Assembly (NCBI GenBank): GCA_963704405.1
Contig: OY969903.1
Coordinates: 1,922,001 to 1,986,000 of the forward strand
Direction of reading: 5' to 3'
DNA length: 64,000 nucleotides
Source: MFD01213-c1 sp963704405
GTDB lineage: Bacteria; Planctomycetota; Phycisphaerae; Tepidisphaerales; Tepidisphaeraceae
Shown: piece after piece, positions 52,630 to 61,212 of the stretch
Layout of the letters: the number at the start of each line of letters is the position of its first letter
How positions within the stretch are numbered: the stretch's first letter is position 1
Notes under the pieces: model-generated
Told to the model about the DNA's origin: nothing
The model's input: the letters and a program-made list of their open reading frames with translations, nothing else
Databases searched by the model: none
Made by a program: the position numbers and the translations under genes

Positions 52630-54757
52630 ATGATGCGAACAATCCTTATACTGGTAGCGATTATGATGGCGGCTTTTCCAGTTCATTCAGCACCAGCGGC
52701 CGACGCGCCGCTGCGGATCGATCGCCGCGCCGTCGTATCCCGTCACAACGTCATCCTGGAATCGCTGAACCCACGAAGCCCTCTGTCGGTCGGCAACGGC
52801 GAATTTGCCTTCGGGGCCGACATCACCGGCCTTCAAACTTTTCCCGAAGCATATGAAGAAGGCATTCCCCTGTGCACCCAATCGCAGTGGGGCTGGCACT
52901 CGCGGCCACTGCCTGCCGGCCTGAATCCTGACCAGGTCCGTTATACCGATTACGACACCTACGGCCGCAAAGTCGGTTATCTTACTAAATCCAAGGGGCA
53001 GGAAGAACTTTTCAATTGGATGCGGGAAAATCCGCATCGATTGCACCTTGGCCGTGTTGGGCTGGATCTCCGCCACGCCGACGGCTCCGCCGCTAAAGCC
53101 TCTGATCTGACAAAGATTCATCAGACCCTCGACCTTTGGACCGGCATCCTCACCAGCCGATTTGATTTCGACGGCGTCCCCGTCACTGTCGAAACCTGCT
53201 GCCCCGGAGGCCGCGATGCCATTGCAACCAAAGTCATTTCTGATCTCATCGCCACCGGCCGCCTCCGCCTCTGCCTTGCATTTCCCGGCGGTTCCCCGGC
53301 GGTAAACGCTGCCGACTGGGATCACCCCGACGCCCACCAAACTACAATGACCACCGCCGGCGCCGCCGCCCGGTTTCATCGCCAACTCGATGCAGACGTG
53401 TATGAAGTGGCCATCCGATGGGAAGGAACCGCACAACTCACCCAGGAATCACGGCATCAGTTTCTGCTCACTCCTGCGAAAGAAGCCGGGTCGATCGGCC
53501 TCATTTGCGCCTTCTCATCCAAGCCGGGCGTTGAGACATTGCCAACGGTCGAAGAAGCCCAAAGCGCCAGTCGCGATTTCTGGCAGGACTATTGGAACAG
53601 CGGCGGGGCGATTGATCTCGCCGGCAGCACCGACCCGCGCCGACGAATTGGAACGCCGGATTATCCTCTCTCAATATCTTGTCCGCGTGAATTCCGCCGG
53701 TTCCCTCCCGCCCGCCGAGACCGGCCTCACCTGCAATTCATGGTACGGAAAATTCCATCTCGAAATGCACTGGTGGCACGATGTGCATTTTTCCCTCTGG
53801 GGCCGCGAGCCCCTGTTTGAAAAGAGCCTCGACTATTACCAGCGCATCCTTCCCCAGGCGCAGCAGAATGCTCATCGTCAGGGTTATGCCGGCGCACGGT
53901 GGCCAAAGATGGTTGGCCCTGATGGCCGCGATTCACCATCGCCCATCGCGCCTCTGCTCATCTGGCAACAGCCTCACCCGATCTACTATGCCGAACTGTG
54001 TTATCGCGCTCATCCGGATCAGCAGACGCTGGAGCGGTGGTCGCAGATTGTCAGTGAGTCCGCCGATTTCATGGCTTCGTTTGCGGTGCTCGATGAAAAG
54101 ACCGGATGCTATGTATTGGGCCCGCCGCTTAAGACCGTCCCCGAGCACACCGAAGCCACTACTTCGCGCAATCCAGCGTTCGAACTTTCCTATTGGCGCT
54201 TTGGCCTGCGCACTGCCCAGGCCTGGCGCAAACGTCTGGGCCAGCCTGCAAACCCGCAATGGGATGAAGTCCTGAACAAGCTCACACCCCTCCCCCAAAA
54301 TGACGGGCTATATCTCTCGCAGGAAGGAATGACCGACACCTACACCACCTGGAACTGGGAACATCCCAGCCTTCTCGGAGCCTTCGGAATGCTTCCCGGC
54401 GATGGTGTCGATCCCGCGATCATGCTTAGATCGTTCGACAAAACCATGCAGGTCTGGCAGTGGGACAAATGCTGGGGCTGGGATTTCCCCATGACCGCCA
54501 TGTGCGCCGCCCGCCTCGGCCGCGGCGACCAGGCTGTCGCCGCGCTCCTCATCAAGTCCGCCAAAAATGAATATCTACCCAACGGCCACAACTACCAACG
54601 CCAAAATCTCCAACTTTATCTCCCCGGCAACGGCGGCCTGCTGAGCGCTGTCGCCATGATGTGCGCCGGCTGGGATGGTTGCCCGGATCAACCCAACCCC
54701 GGCTTCCCCCGCCAGGGCTGGGCGGTCCGATGGGAAGGCCTCAAACGCATGCCCTGA
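52630..54757 (+). CDS. Secreted six-hairpin glycoside hydrolase-like protein, apparent frameshift
   Basis: About 708 residues. From ATG 52630 a signal peptide (LILVAIMMAAFPVHS) leads to a beta-sandwich N-domain with LNPRSPLSVGNGEFAFGADI, TGLQTFPEAYEEGIPLCTQS and QWGWHSRPL, a start known from (alpha/alpha)6-barrel hydrolases that act on glucosides. Near 53645 the reading moves from GSTDPRRRIGTPD to ADELERRIILSQYLVRVNSA; one extra C explains it. The barrel follows: CNSWYGKFHLEMHWWHDVHF, RWPKMVGPDGRDSPSPIAPL, YTTWNWEHPSLLGAFGM, CWGWDFPMTAMCAARLGRGD and a final GNGGLLSAVAMMCAGWDG. The acidic residues in DGRDSPS and TWNWEHP may be in the active site. Glycan unknown. Confidence 0.8.
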
Positions 54758-54802
54758 GCGCAAAACATGAAGTGCGGAGACGCGCCAAGCCCGTCATCCC
54801 GA

Positions 54803-55549
54803 TCAAATCACCTCAAATTCCCTTCCCTTAGGGTCCGCCACCGCGACCACGATCGCTGAAACACTCGCCGGCTCTGCTTCGCGAATCGTGCGCGCAAGGG
54901 ATATCAATGTAGCCCCCGAAGTCTTCACATCATCCACCAGCACCAGGTGCTTCCCCTTAATGATGCTCGGCCGTGTAACCGCAAATGCATCTCGAAGATT
55001 TTCTATCCGCCGCGCACGTGAATTCATATGAGTCTGGGTCTCTGTATTTCGAATGCGCACCACCGGGCATTTAACCTGAATCCCGCACTTCCGCCCAATC
55101 CGCCGCGCGATTACCTCGGCCTGGTTATATCCCCGCTCCACCTGGCGTTCCCGATGCAGCGGCACCGGCACAAGGTAATCCGTCTCAAACAACAAATTCT
55201 CAACCCGCGGTTGATGAATCAACCGCTCCGCCAACTGCTCCCCCAGCGTCCACCTTCCCGAATACTTTGCATGATGAATCACATCCTTCAGCGGCTCCCG
55301 ATACAATCCCAAACTTCCCAACCCATCCAAATGCGCCAATCCCTTCCCCTCACAGTGCGGACATAAACTCCCCTGATCGGGCACCGGCATGGCACACTGT
55401 CCGCAAGAAGGCGCATTCGCCAATACGCGCAACTCCATCTCGCAATCCGCGCAAAGCATGCCGCCCACGTCATACGCGCGCTCACACAAAGCGCATCGCC
55501 CCGGAAAACAAAAATCCAGCACTGAATGAACCCACCGCGAAATTGGCAC
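54803..55549 (-). CDS. comF: ComF-family phosphoribosyltransferase-like protein
   Basis: A 248-residue protein. The N-terminus carries zinc-type cysteines (LDFCFPGRCALCE, MLCADCEMEL, SCGQCAMPV, SLCPHCEG), four pairs in all. The PRTase fold follows with DYLVPVPLHRERQVERGYNQ (the conserved VPLH...RGFNQ block) and the PRPP loop KHLVLVDDVKTSGATLISLA. ComF proteins aid uptake of transforming DNA in competent bacteria but also occur where competence is unknown, so its role here is open. It converges on the glycosidase gene with 45 bp between them and diverges from the LptF-like gene across a 253-bp spacer. Confidence 0.93.
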   Translation of the reverse strand: MPISRWVHSVLDFCFPGRCALCERAYDVGGMLCADCEMELRVLANAPSCGQCAMPVPDQGSLCPHCEGKGLAHLDGLGSLGLYREPLKDVIHHAKYSGRWTLGEQLAERLIHQPRVENLLFETDYLVPVPLHRERQVERGYNQAEVIARRIGRKCGIQVKCPVVRIRNTETQTHMNSRARRIENLRDAFAVTRPSIIKGKHLVLVDDVKTSGATLISLARTIREAEPASVSAIVVAVADPKGREFEVI

Positions 55550-55802
55550 AGAGGAATTCTACCAAAACGATCGGGTTATAAACGCCGACGCGTACCATGA
55601 ATTGAAATTGCGGATGGCGATGATTTCACAGATCCGAAATTACCCTCTGGAAATCTGCATTATCCGTAAAGACTGCGGTTCCAATTCTGCTATTTTTCAT
55701 TTTCCTGCCCGGTTTGAACTGCGCGCGCCACACGGTTAGCATTAAGCGTTCGATGGTGCTCTCCTCCTATTTTCCGCTATCCGGTTCCCCCAGGGCGGTT
55801 GC

Positions 55803-57476
55803 ATGAGCCGCACCTTGTTTCGTTATGTCTTCTGGGATCTCCTGAAGATATTCTTCATGGCCTCTGGCGCGCTTGCCGGCATCATGAGCTTCGGCGGGCT
55901 CCTTCGGCCTCTCACGCAGAATGGTCTCGATGGCTCGCAGGTTGCGCTGCTTCTCCGCTATTCCATGCCCGCCATGAGCACCTATTCTCTGCCCGTGGCG
56001 GCACTGTTCGCGACCACAGTCGTTTATGGTCGAATGGCAGCGGACAATGAGATCACCGCCTGCCGCGCCAGCGGCATCAGCTTTCTTTCGATGGCAACCC
56101 CCGCCATGCTGCTCGGGCTTCTTGTCGCGATCGGCTCGATGTTCATGCTCTGCTTCACCGTGCCGCTCGCGACGCTGAAGATCGAGCAGGTCGTCGTTTC
56201 CAATATCGCGCGGCTGATCGAACACCAAATTGAACAATCGCACGAAACCCACTATGGCAAGCTCACCATCTTTGCCAGGTCGGCGCATCTTCCCCTACCT
56301 GATCCCAAAAAGCCGAATGAGCAAGCTGTAGTTCTGGAAGCGCCGCTGATCGTCAGCTACGCGCCACCGCCGCCTGGCAGCGATCCCTGGTTTCACGTTG
56401 CGAAAGATTTTCTTGTCGCCAAGCAAGCCGTCATCTACGTCCAGGAAGACCCCGACGAAGAATCCGCCACCCTGACGGCGACGCTCACCGACGGCATCGT
56501 TTTTCCGCGGAGGTTTACCGGCCCCAAGAGCGAGCAGGGGGGGCTGGGCATTGCGCAGTTTGGCCCCAGATCGATCCCATCGCCGCTCGGGCAAAAGCCC
56601 AAATTCATGAACATCTTCCAGCTCAAGCAACTGGAACGAAACCCAGCGGCGGGCCGCGAAGTTCAGAAAGTCACCGCGGATTTCATTCGTGAAGATCAGT
56701 CGAGCAACTTCGCCGCCGCGCTCACGGCCAACATCAACACCCCCGGCGCCAAATCCGAACTGAGAGTCGGCGGTGACATGTTCACTATCAGCCGCGGCGA
56801 CACCCCGGCCGGCTGGAGCAAAAATACCGTCTTTCTCTCCAGCGTCCCCGGCAAAAGGCCCATTCTTCTCCGCCAGGAAAACGGCGGCCAAACCCGCCTG
56901 ACCGTCGAAGCCCGCTCCGCCCGAATCACCGTCGACGCCGACACGCCCAACGACCAGCTCATCATCACCATCGACATGACCGACACGCTCGTCGACGCAG
57001 GCGACACGGCCAATCCCAAAGCCGCCTTCGAAAAAAGCTTTGTCGTCCCCATGCCGCCCTTCATCGCTGAGATGAAAACCCGCACCCCCGAGGCTTATCT
57101 CAACACCAACCTTCGTCCTGAATCCGACCGCCAGAAGCTCCTTGTCGCCTGGTGGGACCTGATCAATCACCTCAGCAGCGAAATGCACGCCCGCGCCGCC
57201 TTTGTCGTCAGTTGCCTTCTGCTGGTGATGATCGGCGCCGCCCTGGGCATGATGTTCCGCAGCGGCAATTTTCTCACCGCTTTCGCTGTCAGCGTGATCC
57301 CCGCAATGCTCAGCGTCGTGCTGATCGTGACCGGCCAGCATACCGCCGAGTCTACGCCCCGCATTATCACGCCTTACAACAATCCCCTGAACATCGGCAT
57401 CAGCATCATCTGGTCGGGCAACGTGATGATTGGAATTGCCGCGGTCATCCTTCTCTGGCGGCTGCAACGGAAATGA
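55803..57476 (+). CDS. LptF/LptG-family permease, first of a pair
   Basis: A 557-residue YjgP/YjgQ-type protein. Three N-terminal helices (IFFMASGALAGIMSFGGLLR, YSMPAMSTYSLPVAALFATT, TPAMLLGLLVAIGSMFMLC) precede a ~300-residue periplasmic beta-jellyroll, longer than usual, and three C-terminal helices (AAFVVSCLLLVMIGAALGMM, FAVSVIPAMLSVVLIVTG, IGISIIWSGNVMIGIAAVIL). ADNEITACRASGISFLSMAT is the conserved cytoplasmic coupling segment that contacts the LptB ATPase. LptFG with LptB extracts lipopolysaccharide from the inner membrane and sends it to the outer membrane. It is followed 46 bp later by its partner; no lptB is in the window. Confidence 0.92.
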   Translation: MSRTLFRYVFWDLLKIFFMASGALAGIMSFGGLLRPLTQNGLDGSQVALLLRYSMPAMSTYSLPVAALFATTVVYGRMAADNEITACRASGISFLSMATPAMLLGLLVAIGSMFMLCFTVPLATLKIEQVVVSNIARLIEHQIEQSHETHYGKLTIFARSAHLPLPDPKKPNEQAVVLEAPLIVSYAPPPPGSDPWFHVAKDFLVAKQAVIYVQEDPDEESATLTATLTDGIVFPRRFTGPKSEQGGLGIAQFGPRSIPSPLGQKPKFMNIFQLKQLERNPAAGREVQKVTADFIREDQSSNFAAALTANINTPGAKSELRVGGDMFTISRGDTPAGWSKNTVFLSSVPGKRPILLRQENGGQTRLTVEARSARITVDADTPNDQLIITIDMTDTLVDAGDTANPKAAFEKSFVVPMPPFIAEMKTRTPEAYLNTNLRPESDRQKLLVAWWDLINHLSSEMHARAAFVVSCLLLVMIGAALGMMFRSGNFLTAFAVSVIPAMLSVVLIVTGQHTAESTPRIITPYNNPLNIGISIIWSGNVMIGIAAVILLWRLQRK

Positions 57477-57522
57477 AACGAATCGAAGCAGGAACTCAAA
57501 ACATCGCGCAGGTAACGACTGA

Positions 57523-58665
57523 ATGAAAATCCTTGACCGATATGTTCTGACCCTCTTCGTGAAAAACTACATCATCACGCTCGCCGTGCTGATCGGCATG
57601 TATGTCGCGATGGACATGGTCTTCCATTTCGATGACATGGTCGCGCCCAACAAGCAAACCGGCGCGGCCGGCCTTCCCAATGCCCTCGCTGTCGCGCGCG
57701 ATGTCTTCAGCTTCTATTTTTACCAGGCCTTCCTTATCTTCGTTCAACTCTCCGGCATCATCCCTGTCGTGGCGGCGGCCTTTACGCTCATGCGCCTCAG
57801 CCGCTTCGGCGAGCTTACCGCCTTTCTCGCCGCTGGCGTTCCGCTCCTGCGGGTGACCGTTCCCATCATCCTCGCCGCTACGCTGATGAACACGCTGCTG
57901 ATCGTCGATCAGGAAGTCGTGATTCCACGAATGATCCCCAAGCTGACGCGAAAGAAAGAGGAACTGCACACGGCCGCGGTGCTCTGGTTTCCGATCAAGT
58001 CGATGCAGGTGGATCAGCGATCGCTGCTGATCGCCGCCCGCTATCACCCCGCGGCCAAGGGGAATCCGCCGTACATGGAAGAGATCGATGTGCTCGAGCT
58101 GAACGAACACACGGATGTCGTCTCGCACCTGTTCGCAAAAAAAGCTGAATGGAACCAGAAGCTTCAGCAATGGGATTTAACTGATGGCCAGCGCGTCACC
58201 GGCCTTTTGCCCGGGCAGACTCCTTCGCCGGAGCAGCCGACCGATGTGTATAAGGGGAACGTTACGCCTGAAGAGATTGCGCTGTATCACAGCAGCAGCT
58301 TCATCGAGCTGCTCTCTACCCGCCGAATCAACGAGCTGATCGCGCGGCCCAAAAGTTACGGCGTTGCCGGCCTTTTCAGCATCAAGCACCTGCGTTTCAC
58401 GCAACCGATCATGAACGTCGTGCTGCTGCTGCTGGCCATCCCCACGGTGCTGACGCATGACCCCAAAGCACTCAAATCCGCCGCCAGCAAATGTCTCACC
58501 CTGACCGGCCTTGCGATGGGCTGCGTCTTCCTCGGCCAGCAGATCGCCAACCATCCCCCCAGCGGCGATGCCTGGACCAACGCCTGGCCGGCTCTGATGG
58601 CGTGGCTGCCAATCTTCATCTTCGGACCGCTGGCCGTCTGGTTATTGGACCGGGTCAGAACGTAA
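57523..58665 (+). CDS. LptF/LptG-family permease, second of the pair
   Basis: A 380-residue partner of the preceding permease. MKILDRYVLTLFVKNYIITL is the typical start; further helices are FYFYQAFLIFVQLSGIIPVV and LRVTVPIILAATLMNTLLIV. RLSRFGELTAFLAAGVPLLR is the coupling segment. A shorter periplasmic domain holds LVTGLLPGQ-like strands, and NELIARPKSYGVAGLFSIKH precedes the last helices (FTQPIMNVVLLLLAIPTVLT, ALMAWLPIFIFGPLAVWLLD). The two genes form a small operon for lipopolysaccharide export, in line with the GT9 and O-antigen-type genes in this window. Which is LptF and which LptG is not decided. Confidence 0.93.
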   Translation: MKILDRYVLTLFVKNYIITLAVLIGMYVAMDMVFHFDDMVAPNKQTGAAGLPNALAVARDVFSFYFYQAFLIFVQLSGIIPVVAAAFTLMRLSRFGELTAFLAAGVPLLRVTVPIILAATLMNTLLIVDQEVVIPRMIPKLTRKKEELHTAAVLWFPIKSMQVDQRSLLIAARYHPAAKGNPPYMEEIDVLELNEHTDVVSHLFAKKAEWNQKLQQWDLTDGQRVTGLLPGQTPSPEQPTDVYKGNVTPEEIALYHSSSFIELLSTRRINELIARPKSYGVAGLFSIKHLRFTQPIMNVVLLLLAIPTVLTHDPKALKSAASKCLTLTGLAMGCVFLGQQIANHPPSGDAWTNAWPALMAWLPIFIFGPLAVWLLDRVRT

Positions 58666-58989
58666 CGCGTAATTCGTAATTCATGCGCCGACCGCTTCCT
58701 GTTAAGAATTACGAATCACTGCCCTAATCCGGCAAAAAATACAAAAATCTTCCCACCCATTTGCCTGCCTTAATTCCCAATCGTACATCATTTCCATCAG
58801 GCAGACGCAACTTGATCACTGCGATAGAGTGCGTGGTGACGAGTGCCTGGCTGGAATCCGGTTGCAAGATCGGGTTTTAGCAATGCTCCCCCTTCCCACT
58901 TTCTGGCGATGCCGGCCACGGGTAACCGTGGCCGGCATTTTTGGATTGGGAATTAAGCGCAATCCGCGCCGCCTGGTAAAGGCGCGTGA
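58666..58989 (+). other. Spacer with two hairpins after the permease pair
   Basis: Just after the stop, ATTCGTAATTC (58672-58682) and GAATTACGAAT (58706-58716) form a perfect 11-base stem. About 190 bases then follow without gene, up to the strong terminator at 58909. The gap between the two is long enough for a small RNA, for which I saw no other evidence. Confidence 0.4.
58909..58942 (+). terminator. Strong intrinsic terminator
   Basis: ATGCCGGCCACGG (58909-58921) pairs perfectly with CCGTGGCCGGCAT (58926-58938) over a GTAA tetraloop, and five Ts follow (58938-58942). It acts on rightward transcripts. The nearest rightward gene ends 244 bp earlier, while the leftward surface-protein gene ends 48 bp beyond it. 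Confidence 0.85.
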
Positions 58990-60663
58990 TCAGTTCTTAT
59001 GCTCGGCGAAGATGAGCTTCGTTGACCAGATGCCGCCGCTGGCAAGCGTGACTTTATAGACATGCGACGCGGGTGCTTTTTCGGTGTAGCCGGTGGTTGG
59101 AACAACGCGGACAAAATACGTGCCGGCCTTGAGCGACATGAACACAAAGTTGCCGCTGCTGTCGGTCAGCTTGCTGTTTTCGTTGGTTTGGAAGCTGCCG
59201 TTGTCGTTGAGGTCCATGTAGACGCGCCAGCCGGAGAGGCCGCTTTCGCCGGTGTTCTGAACGCCGTTGCTGTTGATATCGTTAAACACGTTGCCCATGA
59301 TCAGGACGGACTGTGTGTCGGCGAACGGCTTGGAGACGACATTCGCCCCATTGCCCACGCTGATGTCATAGAACCAATTCGACGCAACAGGGCTGAAAGG
59401 CAGCGAAACGCGGAAGCCGGCCGGCACCACTTCGCGGACCCGGTAAGTGACGTTGGGGGCGAGACTGCTGAACTTATAGTTTCCGTTGTTGTCGGTAAAG
59501 GTTCTCAGTTCGCCGGGGTCGAGCACGCCGTTCTTGTTCTGGTCAAGATAGATTTGCACGTTCACCATGTTTGGCTCACCCGGATCGCGGGTGCTGCTGC
59601 CATTAAAATCGTTGTAGACATTTCCGCTGATCGATCCGGGCACTGTCGTGGTCGGCGGTCGATCGGCGAAGTTCCAGCCGGTGGAATTCTGACCGGCGTT
59701 CAGATGAACATGCTGCGCCATATTGGAAACCGGCACCACCTGCGCGTAACCGCTGGGAAGGACCTGGCGGATCAGCAGGTCGCCGGCTGGCAGGTTGCCA
59801 AGCGTGTAATTGCCGCTGCTATCGGTGGTGGTGATGGGCTCGCCGGGATCGAAGGCGTGGTTATTGTTCACGTCGGAATAGACCGAGACCTTGGGAATGC
59901 CGGTATCGCCCGCATCCATCTTGCCGTTGCCGTTCACATCTTTAAAGACGTTGCCGGAGACCGATCCAGTGACCGGCTGCACGACGGTGCCTTGAATGAC
60001 GAACGGCGCTCCGCCGGTATAAGTGCCAGTTTCGTTGGTCAGATCGTTGCCGTCCTCTCCCCAGATCGCTGAATAGAAGCCGGGTGAAACGACGCGCGGC
60101 CGAAATCCGATATCAATCGGCTGGCCGCCGGAAAGACTGGTCACTGTGAAGGTGGCGAAGGCGAGGAAGAATTTCTGCTGATTGCCGGAGACGGTGCCGC
60201 CGGTGGTGCGAACGGAACCGGCGCGTGCGTTGAAATAGCCTTCAATGTCAGTTCCATTGCTGCCCACGTCGATGTTGCCGTCGCCGTTGAGATCCTGCTG
60301 TGTGCCGTCGGCGGAGCCAAAGGCGTCGAACGGTGACGAAATCTGCGTTGCGAAATTTCCCTTAACCGAATTTGAAGCGGTCATATGGCTGAGGAACGAA
60401 CCGGCGGCGGATTGGATGCCGTCGTCCGAACCGGTGGCGTCGTTGCCGGTGACCGTCGCCCATACTTGCAGATTGAGCGTCTGGCCCACCGTATCGACGG
60501 TCGCGCTTTTGACGCCGCCGGCGGCTTCAACGTCGATCACCAGCGAGAACAGTTGCCGTGATTCGAGCGGTTCAACGTGATTGGCAGACCGTACGATCGC
60601 AGTGCGCGAAGCGGCTGCCTGGAGCTTGGAGATTCCGGCACGTTTAACTTTCGATTGTTTCAC
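58990..60663 (-). CDS. Exported surface protein with LESR motif and three SdrD-B-like repeats
   Basis: A 557-residue protein. I chose GTG 60663 because GCGAGGA lies 5 bases upstream; the frame is open to 60732 but without ribosome-binding site. The N-terminus KQSKVKRAGISKLQAAASRT leads to VEPLESRQLFSLVIDVEAAG, the planctomycete exported-protein motif. A ~190-residue domain with cohesin/PEP-like features follows. Then come three SdrD-B-like (CNA-B fold) units, each with a calcium-style loop: VFKDVNGNGKMDAGDTGIPK, VYNDFNGSSTRDPGEPNMVN and VFNDINSNGVQNTGESGLSG. Such repeats stiffen surface adhesins. The small ORF at 61000-61092 lies upstream in the same direction. The leader 60664-60999 shows no other gene. 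Confidence 0.88.
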   Translation of the reverse strand: MKQSKVKRAGISKLQAAASRTAIVRSANHVEPLESRQLFSLVIDVEAAGGVKSATVDTVGQTLNLQVWATVTGNDATGSDDGIQSAAGSFLSHMTASNSVKGNFATQISSPFDAFGSADGTQQDLNGDGNIDVGSNGTDIEGYFNARAGSVRTTGGTVSGNQQKFFLAFATFTVTSLSGGQPIDIGFRPRVVSPGFYSAIWGEDGNDLTNETGTYTGGAPFVIQGTVVQPVTGSVSGNVFKDVNGNGKMDAGDTGIPKVSVYSDVNNNHAFDPGEPITTTDSSGNYTLGNLPAGDLLIRQVLPSGYAQVVPVSNMAQHVHLNAGQNSTGWNFADRPPTTTVPGSISGNVYNDFNGSSTRDPGEPNMVNVQIYLDQNKNGVLDPGELRTFTDNNGNYKFSSLAPNVTYRVREVVPAGFRVSLPFSPVASNWFYDISVGNGANVVSKPFADTQSVLIMGNVFNDINSNGVQNTGESGLSGWRVYMDLNDNGSFQTNENSKLTDSSGNFVFMSLKAGTYFVRVVPTTGYTEKAPASHVYKVTLASGGIWSTKLIFAEHKN

Positions 60664-60999
60664 TCGGTCCTCGCTTTGGCTGGACAAAAGGGGAATGACA
60701 CTGTTGCAACGGACAGCCGCGCCTCGCATCACGATTGCAGCGGACTTTTTCCAATGGACTGACCGCCTGGGCTTTGCTAATCTTACTCCATTTCCGCCGC
60801 TCAGGTTCTACAAAAGCAGTGGATTTTGCGTCAAGACAAAAGGGCGGGATATCTCATTCATTTTCACGGATTTAGCCCTATTTCAGGCAAACTCAACGCT
60901 AATCAGGCGTTAATACAATGGCGGCAGGATGGTTTAATCCGAATATCCGGGAATGCAGGCCATTAAGGATGGCTGCAATTTTCAGTGGACGCAGAAGCG

Positions 61000-61092
61000 T
61001 CATCGCTTGCGCCGTTCCAGCAAGGTATGCAGGGTAGCGGCCAACAATACGGAAATCAGAAAAATCTCACCCCAGGCATGAAGAGAAAGCAA
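61000..61092 (-). CDS. Candidate 30-residue membrane microprotein
   Basis: From TTG 61092 the minus strand reads LSLHAWGEIFLISVLLAATL and ends HTLLERRKR, then TGA. This is a single hydrophobic helix with a basic C-terminal tail, so a small inner-membrane protein with the tail inside is predicted. A perfect AGGAGG sits about 7 bases before the TTG, far better than most ribosome-binding sites here. It lies alone in the ~550-bp gap between the large hydrolase gene and the surface-protein gene, all leftward. No family recognised; the strong ribosome-binding site and clean helix are the only evidence. Confidence 0.5.
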   Translation of the reverse strand: MLSLHAWGEIFLISVLLAATLHTLLERRKR

Positions 61093-61212
61093 TCAAAAAC
61101 CTCCTCCCCCGATGCCGATGTCATAAAGACATGTCGCCGCCAGCAGCGAACTGGGTGAAGGTTAACGGATTGGCGGGGCCTTTCAATAGAGGCTGCCAGG
61201 GTGAGCTACGGG

